61,904 nt of DNA from Bacteroidia bacterium (GTDB lineage Bacteria; Bacteroidota; Bacteroidia; Bacteroidales; Azobacteroidaceae), in assembly GCA_026000155.1 (NCBI GenBank), contig BNYG01000012.1, positions 1 to 61,904 on the forward strand. Direction: 5' to 3'. This document shows, in pieces, positions 25,981-37,604 of this stretch. The translations under genes were made by a program, and so were the position numbers. Each line of letters starts with the position of its first letter. Position 1 is the first letter of the stretch. Below the pieces are notes generated by a model, which worked only from the letters and a program-made list of their open reading frames with translations, made no database searches and was not told where the DNA came from.

Positions 25981-27195
25981 CTACTCTTTTGTATAGTCGC
26001 GCTTAGGAGCAAATTTAAATGTGTATTTTACTCCCGTAGGTTGGTTGCCAAATATAGGTGTTTCTGTAAATACTGTTTCAACATAGAGATATCCGTAATA
26101 TTCCGTTCCGTCGGTGAAGTTTTCCTCCACTTTTACAAAGTAGTAGCCGGAAACTAAACCGTCGGTAAAAGGCGTAAAGCTTTCAGTGGCTGCATTCGCC
26201 TCGGTCACTATTCTGTTGTTAATTTCGTAGTGTGCTGAGTCAGTAACTGCGTATGAAACGGTAGTAGCAGTCGATGATAGAATTTGCAGTAATGCATCAT
26301 CTTTGGTACTATTCAAGGTAAAGAATACTGTCGGCTGTTTTATGTCATCTTGTTTTAGAGCAGTTTCTAAGCCTTTGAACTCCTTGCCGTCCAATAGACC
26401 ATAGAACGTTTTTGTAGAATCAGCGGATGTCCACGGTGCAGTAGTTGTAGATAACCAGCTGTCCTCTGTAAGTTCTTTACCGGATGATCTTGTCAATACA
26501 TCTTCGCTAAGTGTGAAGGAGGTTTTTATTTCCTCCGAATGCCCATTATAGCTTGCTGTAACGATGATTGCTACCGTATTCCCCACATGCAAACCTTTAC
26601 TCTGCAAATAGGCGACACTAAAATCATCCGTAGTAAACTCTTTTCCTGCAGCCTTGAAAGTAAGCAGATTGGGATAGGCAACATTGTTTGTGTCAACAAC
26701 TGCAGTAAACTGAGGTGTTCCGGTAATCCATTCATCGGTATTAACAGAGAATGTCAAACTATTAGAGAGAAGACTTGCCTCTAATGTGGTAAATCCATCG
26801 CTCTGTTCGGGTTCGTTCCACGCCGAAAGCATGGAAATGGTCGAAAGACGTGTATAACCGTTGGCTTCTATTTTCAAGGTTGCCTTATCGCCTGCTTTCT
26901 TTAATCCCAGTTCGTTTGTGGTAAATTGTTCGGAAATACCACCAACGGTAGCGCTTACCGGCAAAGATTCGCGCAATACGGTTGTCGCATCACCGGTTAC
27001 CAAAGACACTTTGGCGTTTGTCGCGCCCACAACAGGAGCTGTAAACGGTACTACATCGCTAAGTGCAAGCACCTCTATATCCCGTGGATATATCCCTCCA
27101 TCCGGAAGCAATGGCGGGTTTATCAGATTATCTTCGTCAGTACAACTTGCAAACAGAAGTACCACACTAAAAATCGCTATTAAATACTTTTTCAT
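25981..27195 (-). CDS. PUL-associated surface lipoprotein
   Basis: A 404-residue lipoprotein (lipobox LFASC, near residue 18). The mature protein is Thr/Ser-rich and beta-strand-rich, with Ig-like segments (APVVGATNAKVSLVTGDAT, TLKIEANGYTRLSTISML) and a C-terminal part ending in PTGVKYTFKFAPKRDYTKE. No family is recognised. Position third after SusC/SusD is where surface glycan-binding proteins are usually encoded, so a glycan-binding role is inferred. Gap to the preceding lipoprotein gene is 25 bases. Confidence 0.7.
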   Translation of the reverse strand: MKKYLIAIFSVVLLFASCTDEDNLINPPLLPDGGIYPRDIEVLALSDVVPFTAPVVGATNAKVSLVTGDATTVLRESLPVSATVGGISEQFTTNELGLKKAGDKATLKIEANGYTRLSTISMLSAWNEPEQSDGFTTLEASLLSNSLTFSVNTDEWITGTPQFTAVVDTNNVAYPNLLTFKAAGKEFTTDDFSVAYLQSKGLHVGNTVAIIVTASYNGHSEEIKTSFTLSEDVLTRSSGKELTEDSWLSTTTAPWTSADSTKTFYGLLDGKEFKGLETALKQDDIKQPTVFFTLNSTKDDALLQILSSTATTVSYAVTDSAHYEINNRIVTEANAATESFTPFTDGLVSGYYFVKVEENFTDGTEYYGYLYVETVFTETPIFGNQPTGVKYTFKFAPKRDYTKE

Positions 27196-27220
27196 ACTAT
27201 TTCTTTATTTTATTTTTTTA

Positions 27221-28057
27221 TCACTCTGCATTAAACACATAATACCATCCGCCGTTGGAACTTTTTGTATACAACATCAAATGATCTTCATCTAAATAGG
27301 TAATTGTAAACGTGTTGGATGCCCAAGGCGCCATGTTGTTATAGTCGTAAGGAAACAGAATATTTGTTCCTGCAAACGTAAGCGTACCCTCTGAGGCATA
27401 ATAATTGTTGGGAGTCATATCAAAATTGATAGTGCCTTGTCCAACGACTTTGCCTTGCGGATCATACTTCGTCACTTTTTTACCACTGAGTGTAAAAACC
27501 ATTTTAGAGCCTTCGCCTTCATTACAAACGTCTTTTTTATCTGACAGTTTGGGTGTCCAGCCCCAATAGTCACGACCACTGGTGGGATTGTCTCCCGCCA
27601 TAATGAGTGCGCCAACAGGTCCTCCATCGGGTGCATTCCAGTTGGTGTTCCATACCCATGTTTTTTCACCACTACCGAAAAACAAACCATAAGCGGCAGG
27701 AACAGGGTAATACATATCTTCCACTGTTACGTTAAACTCTTTCGAGAAAGTTGTCCCGTCGACAGCCATCGCCTTAAGCTCAATCGTTTGTTGCCCTTGA
27801 ACTAACAATGTCAGTTCGCCATTATTGCTGCTAAGCGTGTTTACGCCGTCTGTCCATTGGCAAATTACCGGACTGGTGCATTTTACAAGCACTTTATTCG
27901 CTTTTTTACCATTAATCACCACTGAAGTAACTTCAGCGTGTATCTGATCCGCAGAGGTAACCACCTCTCCTACATTTGCATCCTCCGTGATTGGGTCACA
28001 AGCGGGACAGAACGCAATGATCGCAAATGCTGCTATTATATAAAATATCTTTTTCAT
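27221..28057 (-). CDS. PUL-associated surface lipoprotein, probable glycan-binding protein
   Basis: A 278-residue lipoprotein (lipobox FCPAC, near residue 20). Residues 40-110 form a PKD/Ig-like domain (KVLVKCTSPVICQWTDGVNT), and 115-278 form an aromatic-rich beta domain (KTWVWNTNWNAPDGG, GRDYWGWTPKLSD, SSNGGWYYVF) whose exposed Trp and Tyr suit sugar stacking. It directly follows SusD by 21 bases, as expected of a surface glycan-binding protein. No named family recognised. Confidence 0.72.
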   Translation of the reverse strand: MKKIFYIIAAFAIIAFCPACDPITEDANVGEVVTSADQIHAEVTSVVINGKKANKVLVKCTSPVICQWTDGVNTLSSNNGELTLLVQGQQTIELKAMAVDGTTFSKEFNVTVEDMYYPVPAAYGLFFGSGEKTWVWNTNWNAPDGGPVGALIMAGDNPTSGRDYWGWTPKLSDKKDVCNEGEGSKMVFTLSGKKVTKYDPQGKVVGQGTINFDMTPNNYYASEGTLTFAGTNILFPYDYNNMAPWASNTFTITYLDEDHLMLYTKSSNGGWYYVFNAE

Positions 28058-28078
28058 CTTATTTGATTTTAATTGTTA

Positions 28079-29833
28079 TTACCAAGCAGTATAAAGCGGA
28101 GTTGTATTTTCCCATCCTGCATTTTGTTTCAATCCTCCGTCCGACAGGGCTATTTCCGATTCGGGAATGGGGAAAAATCCACCATTTGTTGCTTTGTAGC
28201 GGGCGGCATAACCTCCGGCATGAGGGGTATTGACATCCGTTGTCCCGGATCTGTAAATTTTAACACCTTCCTGCTTAGCCAATTCTGTTTCAGCAATATG
28301 CCAACGACGGATGTCATTCCAGCGCACCCCTTCAAAAGCCAATTCCCAACGGCGTTCATTTTGCAATGCCTGTAACGAATAACCAATTGCAGGAAGTCCT
28401 GCGCGAGCACGTACTTTATTCAATCCGGCAGCATCTTCTTTCAGCTCCGATTGCATGAGCAATACATCAGCAAAACGAATCAAAATCAAATCATGGATAT
28501 TTGTTAATTGGAAATTCTGACTCGTATAGTCATACATGTCTTGTTCAAATGTTTCCCAATAGCCACTTCCGTCAGCCTTCTGAGAGGATACCGGAGTCCA
28601 TTTTTTAGCCCAGTAGTCGGTTTCCTGTTCAAAATCAGCCCAACCTGCTCCCCCTTTTGCATATCCCACCGGATCCAACTCTGCCCGTATATCGCAAATA
28701 GAAGCTGCGCGACGTAAATCATTCGGTTCGGCAGATGCCCAAGCATTCCATATAGTAGGAGTGACCGGACCTGCGCCCCAGCCTTGTCCAAACGGGAATG
28801 TCTTTGCCTGATCCTGCGCCCCGCGAATACCAAAGAACAAAGCATATCCGTTGGAATATCCGATAGTAGTTCCCCAGCTTGCAAATTTTGAATACTTAAT
28901 AGCAAACATACTTTCAGGATTTACTGCTTGATCATTTTCAACATACGCCAACGGTTTGCCGTCTATACCGTTTATGCCCTTGGTGTATGTATATTCGTCA
29001 ACGGTAAGGCGGTTGGTATAAGCCCATAAGTTGCGAAAATCACCCACTAAAGTATAACCTGAATTGTTTACGCAGTCATCAATCCAACCGATTACATCTG
29101 CTTTTGTCACTTTACTTCCGTCGGGAAGGGTAACATCCGGTTTTTGATAAAAACCAGTGTAGAACAAGAATGCACGGGCTATCATGGCTTCTGCCGTATA
29201 TTTATCCACATGTCCTGCTTCACCGGGAGCCGTTTTCTTGGCCGGCATCAATTCGATCGCCTGCTTGAGGTCGGCAATAATCTGTCCCCAAGTGTCATTC
29301 GGATCTGATTGAGGAGTGGGAACTGCCAATGCTTCAGTCAATACCGGTATATTTTCGTACAAAGAGGCCAATTCATAATAGTAAAAACCTCTTAAAAAGT
29401 AAGCTTCACCCAAGAATTGGTTCTTTTGTGCTTCGCTATCGTATTCTTCACAGTTTCCTAACACAGCGATTGCCAAGTTCGCCCGTTGAATGCCCGCATA
29501 GCGATCAGTCCAGAAATTGTCGAGCATATCCATACCGGATGTCATCATAAAGTCAACAGCCTGACACAATTGGTCATTCGCTCCTGCACCACCTAACCGG
29601 TCATCGGAAGCCAATTCAGACACAAACAAGAATGATTTTTGCGGATTGGCATTCACCAAACTGAGACTGTTATATATACCGGTCACCATCTGTTTTGCTT
29701 CCACAAGGGTTGCCGGAAAACCCGCCGTGTTTTTCTCTGTTTTATTTTCTGTATCCAGAAAATCCTCGCATCCAGTACACAGTATTAGCAGCAGTCCTGC
29801 TACCATTGATGCTATTTTTTTCATATTTTTCAT
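28079..29833 (-). CDS. SusD/RagB-family nutrient-binding lipoprotein (PUL 1)
   Basis: A 584-residue surface lipoprotein (lipobox LCTGC, near residue 22) with the SusD fold: N-terminal TPR helices (LGEAYFLRGFYYYELASLY near 145), a central insertion, and the C-terminal signature (NERRWELAFEGVRWNDIRRW near 500-520). It forms the lid of the SusC transporter and binds glycan outside the cell. SusC is encoded 18 bases upstream. Confidence 0.94.
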   Translation of the reverse strand: MKNMKKIASMVAGLLLILCTGCEDFLDTENKTEKNTAGFPATLVEAKQMVTGIYNSLSLVNANPQKSFLFVSELASDDRLGGAGANDQLCQAVDFMMTSGMDMLDNFWTDRYAGIQRANLAIAVLGNCEEYDSEAQKNQFLGEAYFLRGFYYYELASLYENIPVLTEALAVPTPQSDPNDTWGQIIADLKQAIELMPAKKTAPGEAGHVDKYTAEAMIARAFLFYTGFYQKPDVTLPDGSKVTKADVIGWIDDCVNNSGYTLVGDFRNLWAYTNRLTVDEYTYTKGINGIDGKPLAYVENDQAVNPESMFAIKYSKFASWGTTIGYSNGYALFFGIRGAQDQAKTFPFGQGWGAGPVTPTIWNAWASAEPNDLRRAASICDIRAELDPVGYAKGGAGWADFEQETDYWAKKWTPVSSQKADGSGYWETFEQDMYDYTSQNFQLTNIHDLILIRFADVLLMQSELKEDAAGLNKVRARAGLPAIGYSLQALQNERRWELAFEGVRWNDIRRWHIAETELAKQEGVKIYRSGTTDVNTPHAGGYAARYKATNGGFFPIPESEIALSDGGLKQNAGWENTTPLYTAW

Positions 29834-29851
29834 ATTATTATTGTATTACAA

Positions 29852-32800
29852 TTAAAACTTAACATTCACACCAAACATATACGTTCTTGGATAAGGATAG
29901 TTAGCTAAATCCAATCCCGATGCCCATGAATAATCAGATGGAGTAAAGCCTACTTCAGGATCCATGCCCGAATACTTAGTGAAAGTATAAGGATTCTGTG
30001 CCTTAACATAGATTCTCAATTGACCCAATGGAAGTTTTGGCAGAACATATTTCAAATCATATCCAATGGTGATGTCTTGTATTTTCAAGTAATCGGCATC
30101 TTCGATAAACATATCCGAAACATTGATATAATTTTCACCGGAACCTGGAGTCAATCGAGGATATTTGTTGCTGGTACCTTCGCCATACCAACGCCGTTGA
30201 TAGATATTTACCTCGTAATTTTCTTTTGGACTATCAGCATACTTACGGTAGTTTTTCGCTATTTGTTGTCCAAAAGCGCCATACGTAGTAACACTTAAGT
30301 CTGCACCTTTGTATCCGACATTAAAATTAAATCCCAACCTGAAATCCGGAAGCCCACTCCCAATTTGTGTCTTGTCTAAGTCATTGACTACGCCATCGTG
30401 ATTGCGGTCCACAAATTTGAGGTCACCCGGTTGAACGTTGGCTTGCAGGATACCATCGCCCGTGGCTCTCCACGCATCGATCTCTGCTTGATTTTGGAAA
30501 ACACCACCCGTTTCGTAACCCCAGAAATAACCGAGAGGATAGCCTACCTCTGCACGAAACATTTCACTGGTGCCTTGTGTGAATTCATTGGCGGGTCCAT
30601 GAATGATACCTTCCGCATTATCAATACGTGTTACTTCGTTGTGGTTGGAAGCAAAGTTGAGAGCTACGCCATAAGTCAAACCATTAGCAAGACGGTCGTT
30701 CCAATTTAATCCTATTTCCAAGCCTTTATTTTCAATAGCACCCCCATTGATGTAAGGAGCGCCATCGTCCCCTAAACCGTAGTATTTAGAGATAGGAGCG
30801 CGTACTAACCAATCTTTCGTTGTTTTAACATAGTAATCCAATATCAAGCCCAGACGGGAATGCAGGAAGCGGGCATCAATACCTAAATCAAGCTGTTCGG
30901 AAGTTTCCCATGATACGTCCGGAGTTTGACCTCTGAGTGTCCAGGCGCCCGTTTGTTGTACGCTTACGTCATTACCAAAAGAGTAACCGCCTTTTGGACC
31001 CATAGATATGAGTGATAGGTAATTGAAATTAGAGATATTGCTGTTCCCGTTCTGTCCCCAACTGGCACGGATTTTCAAGAAATCCAGTATATCTCTTGTA
31101 GGTTCCATAAATGCTTCGTTAGAGACTACCCATCCAGCCGATACAGAGGGGAAGAAACCCCAGCGATAACCCCGTCCGAAGTTTCCGGAACCATCGGCGC
31201 GAGCGATTAATGTCAACATATAGGTTTCATTATAGTCGTAATTCACACGACCGAAAAAGGAAGCCAAAGCACCCTCTCCCCAAGGATTACCGGCCATGGT
31301 CATTTGTCCGGCTACCGGTGTTTTTGTTGTATTGTCGATGTAGGCATTATTGAAGTTATCGAAAGTCAACTCGCCGTTAGTAGCGCGTACATACTCTCCC
31401 ATCCCCCATTTCTCAATCGATTGTCCGACCAAAACGTCAAAATGGTTTTTCACTGCCAGGTCAAATGAATAGTTCAAGGTATTATCCAAGGTATAATTCC
31501 ATCCGGAACTTTGATTTTGTTCTGTTGTAGATATTTTCCGTTCGGATGTAGTGGACATGTGGTAAGGCGCTCCAAACGAACGATATTTGTTTGCTGTCAT
31601 CCGATACCCGAACTGCGATTTGAAAGTCAAATTCTGAACAGGCTGGATTTGCAAGTAGGCTGACGCATTGAGTGCATAGTTTTTTGATTGACCTTTTCCG
31701 GATGCCTGCACTCCTATGGGGTTAGCCATCATGCCATCAAAACCTTCCAATCCCATGGCCTTGTTATCGTCATAATCAAAATAGTTGCCTTCCGCATCCC
31801 TGATAGGCATGACAGGCATGGCGCGGAGTAATGAGGAGATGTCATTTCCATACTGGTTGCCGGATGAAACCGTATTTCTTGCAGTGTGATTGTAATTTAA
31901 ATTTTCTCCCACTTTAATAATGTCCAATCCGTTATTTTTCAACAATACATGAGATGAATTGATACGAAAGGTGGTGCGTCCATAATGGGGTGTATTTGGT
32001 TCCCCTAATATACCTTCCTGGTCGGTATGAGAAATACCCATGGAAAAAGTAGAAATGTCTGTTCCACCCGTAATATTAAAAGCGTGATTCTGAACAGGCG
32101 CATTCTTATTGCGTGATTCTTCCAACCAGTTTGTTCCTTTCCAGGTTCCGTCAAGGTAACCTTGATAATAAGGTCCTAAGATACTCTGCCAGTCATATCC
32201 CGGTAAACCTTGATTAAACTGCAACTCATCCTGAATTTGCGTGTATTGCTGCGCATTGAGCAGGGACGCCAATTTATACGGATTTTGTACTCCATAATAA
32301 CCATCGTAAGTCACTTGAATCTTACCGGATTTACCTTGTTTGGTAGTGACCAAGATAACGCCATTGGCAGCACGAGAACCATAAATAGCGGCTGAGGCAG
32401 CATCTTTCAATACATCAATGCTCTCGATATCCGAGGGGTTCAAAGCATTCAAATCACCACCTGCCACTCCATCAATAATATAAAGCGGTTGATAATCACC
32501 CACGGTACCGATACCACGGATATTTACTTTAAATCCTTCACCCGGTTGTCCGTTGTTCTGAATGATGTTCACACCGGGCATTTGGCTCTGCATAGCAGTG
32601 AATGCGCTGGTAGTCCCTTGTTTGGCAAGCGCGTCTCCGCTCATTTGTACCGTAGCGCCGGTTACCAATTTTTTCTTTTGCACACCGTAACCTACCACTA
32701 CCAGTTCGTCAAGAGACTTGGTGTCTTCAGATAAAATGATATTGATCGTGGTTCTGCCGTTTACCGCCACTTCTTGAGTTAAATAACCAACATAAGAAAT

Positions 32801-33049
32801 TTGCAAGGTGGCGTTGGGATTTACATTCAGGGAATATTGTCCGTCTAAATCCGTTGCGGCTCCATTGCCCGGATTTCCTTTTTCGACCACACTGGCCCCG
32901 ATAACCGGACCCTCCAAATCGGACACCACTCCGGAAACGGAGATTTTAGCCTCCTGCGGCGTTTGAGCCATTAAAACCTCCCCTCCAACAAGGAACATAA
33001 CAACGCTGAGAAACGCCGTCTTTGTGAGATTACTCCATTTTTGTTTCAT
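29852..33049 (-). CDS. SusC/RagA TonB-linked outer membrane transporter (PUL 1)
   Basis: A 1065-residue TonB-dependent receptor. Signal peptide 1-28 (LMAQ), carboxypeptidase-like beta domain (SVSG to DLDGQYSLN) near 35-110, TonB-like box and plug start 'LDELVVVGYGVQKK' near 113-126, plug end SRAANGVILVTTKQG near 225-240, then the 22-strand barrel ending YMFGVNVKF. There is no STN domain, so it does not signal to FecR; control fits the AraC-type gene upstream. Imports oligosaccharides with its SusD partner. Confidence 0.95.
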   Translation of the reverse strand: MKQKWSNLTKTAFLSVVMFLVGGEVLMAQTPQEAKISVSGVVSDLEGPVIGASVVEKGNPGNGAATDLDGQYSLNVNPNATLQISYVGYLTQEVAVNGRTTINIILSEDTKSLDELVVVGYGVQKKKLVTGATVQMSGDALAKQGTTSAFTAMQSQMPGVNIIQNNGQPGEGFKVNIRGIGTVGDYQPLYIIDGVAGGDLNALNPSDIESIDVLKDAASAAIYGSRAANGVILVTTKQGKSGKIQVTYDGYYGVQNPYKLASLLNAQQYTQIQDELQFNQGLPGYDWQSILGPYYQGYLDGTWKGTNWLEESRNKNAPVQNHAFNITGGTDISTFSMGISHTDQEGILGEPNTPHYGRTTFRINSSHVLLKNNGLDIIKVGENLNYNHTARNTVSSGNQYGNDISSLLRAMPVMPIRDAEGNYFDYDDNKAMGLEGFDGMMANPIGVQASGKGQSKNYALNASAYLQIQPVQNLTFKSQFGYRMTANKYRSFGAPYHMSTTSERKISTTEQNQSSGWNYTLDNTLNYSFDLAVKNHFDVLVGQSIEKWGMGEYVRATNGELTFDNFNNAYIDNTTKTPVAGQMTMAGNPWGEGALASFFGRVNYDYNETYMLTLIARADGSGNFGRGYRWGFFPSVSAGWVVSNEAFMEPTRDILDFLKIRASWGQNGNSNISNFNYLSLISMGPKGGYSFGNDVSVQQTGAWTLRGQTPDVSWETSEQLDLGIDARFLHSRLGLILDYYVKTTKDWLVRAPISKYYGLGDDGAPYINGGAIENKGLEIGLNWNDRLANGLTYGVALNFASNHNEVTRIDNAEGIIHGPANEFTQGTSEMFRAEVGYPLGYFWGYETGGVFQNQAEIDAWRATGDGILQANVQPGDLKFVDRNHDGVVNDLDKTQIGSGLPDFRLGFNFNVGYKGADLSVTTYGAFGQQIAKNYRKYADSPKENYEVNIYQRRWYGEGTSNKYPRLTPGSGENYINVSDMFIEDADYLKIQDITIGYDLKYVLPKLPLGQLRIYVKAQNPYTFTKYSGMDPEVGFTPSDYSWASGLDLANYPYPRTYMFGVNVKF

Positions 33050-33099
33050 GTTATTAAATTTGAAATTAACAATATTGTATTTATGTTTCAGAATTATTA

Positions 33100-33107
33100 C
33101 AAAGTTA
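33100..33107 (-). promoter_or_regulatory. -7 promoter box of PUL 1 susC
   Basis: TAACTTTG on the minus strand fits TAnnTTTG, 50 bases before the start codon. No TTTG -33 box is found at the right distance, as expected of a promoter that depends on an activator. The rest of the 246-base gap to the AraC-type gene holds A+T-rich sequence without other recognised elements. Confidence 0.5.
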
Positions 33108-33295
33108 GGGCTATGTTTTCAATAATGCTGATACTTTTTTATCTAATCCTAACACTTTTTGTTTAAGAACAAATAAATCCTGCCGAATTGATAAAAAGGC
33201 TTATATTACAATGTAGTTGGTTATAAATAACCATTGAAGAATAAGTGTTTTAGTGAATAGAAATGATACTATTTTAGCAAATTTTGATTTTGAAA

Positions 33296-34186
33296 TTAAA
33301 TAATCAGTTTCGTTTTCCGGTAGTTTTCCCTAAATTCTTTCGGTGAGCATTCTTTTTTCTTTTTAAATATCCGGTTGAAATTAGACAAGTTATTAAATCC
33401 GCTTTCATAGCACACTTCCGATACCGACCGGTTGGTATTGATGAGCAGACGAGTGGCATTTCCCAAACGAATATCAATGATGTAGTCCGAAAGATTTCTA
33501 CAGGTATGCAATTTGAAAAAACGACTGAAAGCAACGGGCGTCATGCCAATCAAATCGGCCAATTGTATCAAGCGGATTTCGTCTTTATAATTATCGTTGA
33601 TGAATTTTTGTACTTTTTGTATCCTCCGGCTATCCGAATGTTGTCCGGTGGTAGCAACGGATGAACTGGATAGTGTATGGTTGTTATCGTAACGAAGCGA
33701 TAATTCGTGAAGGATAGTAACGAAATTGATAACCGCATAAAAACCTTTCTGCTCGCACGCCAGTTTATCCAGCAAGTGGTAAACGCTCATAATGGCCGGT
33801 AGAGGAAAAGAAATTCCTTTTTGTGCTTCCTGCAACATGATCAGGATGGAGTTGAACTGATTTTTACTTAAAAGACCGGTAGTAAACAGATACGGAGAAA
33901 ATTGGATAGTGATTTCCCGAATGTCTTTGGATTTACATTCGTGTTGCTCCCAAACATGTTCCAAATCTTTACTGCCGATCAATACCAAATCGTGGTCACT
34001 GATAATTTCAATCGAATCACCCACAATCCGTTTGACACCCGCTGCGTTGGAAATAAAATTCAATTCGAACTCCTCGTGCGAATGCATCGGATAGGTAAAT
34101 TCCGTTTTGTGTCTGTCGGCAATGTAAAAGCAATCTCTTTCCGACAAAGGTGTGACTTCGCGAATGGCATTTGTGGCGTTTTTCAT
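33296..34186 (-). CDS. AraC-family transcriptional regulator
   Basis: A 296-residue regulator. Residues 10-170 form a cupin-like sensing domain (FTYPMHSHEEFELNFI with His pair). Residues 195-290 are the two AraC helix-turn-helix units (RLIQLADLIGMTPVAFSRFF, SVSEVCYESGFNNLSNFNR), with the SPKEFRENYR ending. It precedes susC of PUL 1 in the same orientation and is the likely activator of that locus, binding monosaccharide or oligosaccharide with its cupin domain. Intact length. Confidence 0.9.
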   Translation of the reverse strand: MKNATNAIREVTPLSERDCFYIADRHKTEFTYPMHSHEEFELNFISNAAGVKRIVGDSIEIISDHDLVLIGSKDLEHVWEQHECKSKDIREITIQFSPYLFTTGLLSKNQFNSILIMLQEAQKGISFPLPAIMSVYHLLDKLACEQKGFYAVINFVTILHELSLRYDNNHTLSSSSVATTGQHSDSRRIQKVQKFINDNYKDEIRLIQLADLIGMTPVAFSRFFKLHTCRNLSDYIIDIRLGNATRLLINTNRSVSEVCYESGFNNLSNFNRIFKKKKECSPKEFRENYRKTKLII

Positions 34187-34211
34187 AATGCAATTTGTTT
34201 AAAGATTGGAA

Positions 34212-34219
34212 CAAAAGTA
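34212..34219 (-). promoter_or_regulatory. -7 promoter box of the AraC-type gene
   Basis: TACTTTTG on the minus strand fits TAnnTTTG and lies 25 bases before the start codon. The -33 element is not clear. Confidence 0.4.
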
Positions 34220-34272
34220 ATCATTTTTCTTGTACTTTTTATAAAAAAAATGGAATGATTCGATGAATTGAT

Positions 34273-34280
34273 TATCTTTG
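34273..34280 (+). promoter_or_regulatory. -7 promoter box of dinD
   Basis: TATCTTTG fits TAnnTTTG and lies 82 bases before the dinD start codon, on the opposite strand to the AraC promoter in the same divergent region. The -33 element is not clear. Confidence 0.45.
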
Positions 34281-34362
34281 TCCTCAAGAAAAATAAATAA
34301 CGATAAATAAGATTAATCAGCCTGTATTTTTAATTTTATTATCAAACCTAATTATATTCTTT

Positions 34363-35199
34363 ATGAAATCAACGGAAATTAAAACATTATTTAATCAATT
34401 TGAGGAAGCCTCTTTCATGTATGAAGGGGTGGAATGTTGGAGTGCAAGGGTATTGCAAGGATTGTTGGGCTATACCAAGTGGGAAAATTTCTTCAAAGTC
34501 ATTGAAAAAGCAAAGGAATCTTGCAAAAATGCAGGCCAGGAGGTCTGTGATCATTTTCCTGACGTCAGGAAGGTGATCGAAGCAGGGAAAGGTGCTTTGC
34601 ATGAGATAGATGACATTCTTCTTACTCGTTATGCCTGTTATCTGGTAGCGCAAAACGGAGACAGTAAAAAAGAACAAATCGCCTTTGCTCAAAGCTATTT
34701 TGCCATTCAAACAAGGCGTGCAGAAATTGTTGAGCAGCGTATGCTGGATTATGAAAGGCTGCAAGCCCGGACTAAATTAGCCGAAACGGAAAAAATTTTA
34801 TCCGGCGTACTCTACGAAAGAGGTATTGATAGTAAAGGTTTCGCCATCATACGTTCCAAGGGCGATAAAGCATTATTCAAACTTGACACCAATATGTTAA
34901 AACGACGTATCGGTGCACCGGAAAATCGACCTGTTGCCTATTTTTTACCCACAATAGGCATTAAAGCGAAAGATATTGCTGCTGAAATGACCTCTATTAA
35001 CGTGCATGTAAAAGATTTAAACGGCATGAATCCGATAAAAAAAGAACATGTGGATAATAATTTAGCTGTACGGGAAATGTTGCTCAAACGAGGTATCATA
35101 CCCGAAAATTTACCGATAGCGGAAGATATTAAAAAAGTAGAACGCAGGCTTAAAAAAGAAAAAACAGAGGCTTTGGAAAATAAAAATGAAAAAAATTAA
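34363..35199 (+). CDS. dinD: DNA-damage-inducible protein D (BRO-N/DinD family)
   Basis: A 278-residue DinD protein. The N-terminal half matches the BRO/KilA-N-like domain (FEEASFMYEGVECWSARVLQ, LLGYTKWENFFKVIEKAKES). The middle has the DinD signature 'LLTRYACYLVAQNGDSKK' and QSYFAIQTRRAE, and the end is a charged helix. In E. coli DinD is SOS-induced and inhibits RecA-driven strand exchange; here no LexA site can be judged. It is the only plus-strand gene between two PULs, flanked at its stop codon by a large palindrome, which suggests an inserted single-gene module. Confidence 0.9.
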   Translation: MKSTEIKTLFNQFEEASFMYEGVECWSARVLQGLLGYTKWENFFKVIEKAKESCKNAGQEVCDHFPDVRKVIEAGKGALHEIDDILLTRYACYLVAQNGDSKKEQIAFAQSYFAIQTRRAEIVEQRMLDYERLQARTKLAETEKILSGVLYERGIDSKGFAIIRSKGDKALFKLDTNMLKRRIGAPENRPVAYFLPTIGIKAKDIAAEMTSINVHVKDLNGMNPIKKEHVDNNLAVREMLLKRGIIPENLPIAEDIKKVERRLKKEKTEALENKNEKN

Positions 35200-35291
35200 T
35201 GGCACACGGATGACGCAGATGACACGGATTTACGCGGATAATATAAAAAATCCGTTTTAATCCGTGTCATCTGCGTCATCCGCGTGCCATT
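35198..35291. repeat. 94-bp palindrome between dinD and GH97
   Basis: Arms 35198-35238 and 35251-35291 are inverted repeats with about 37 of 41 matches (ATGACGCAGATGACACGGAT core), around a 12-base A+T-rich loop. It begins on the dinD stop codon and ends 10 bases before the GH97 stop. It could end transcription from both sides, and resembles MITE-like dispersed repeats. Confidence 0.85.
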
Positions 35292-35301
35292 GGTTCCGGA
35301 T

Positions 35302-37587
<2,286 letters not shown>

Positions 37588-37604
37588 ATTTTTATTTAAT
37601 TTAT

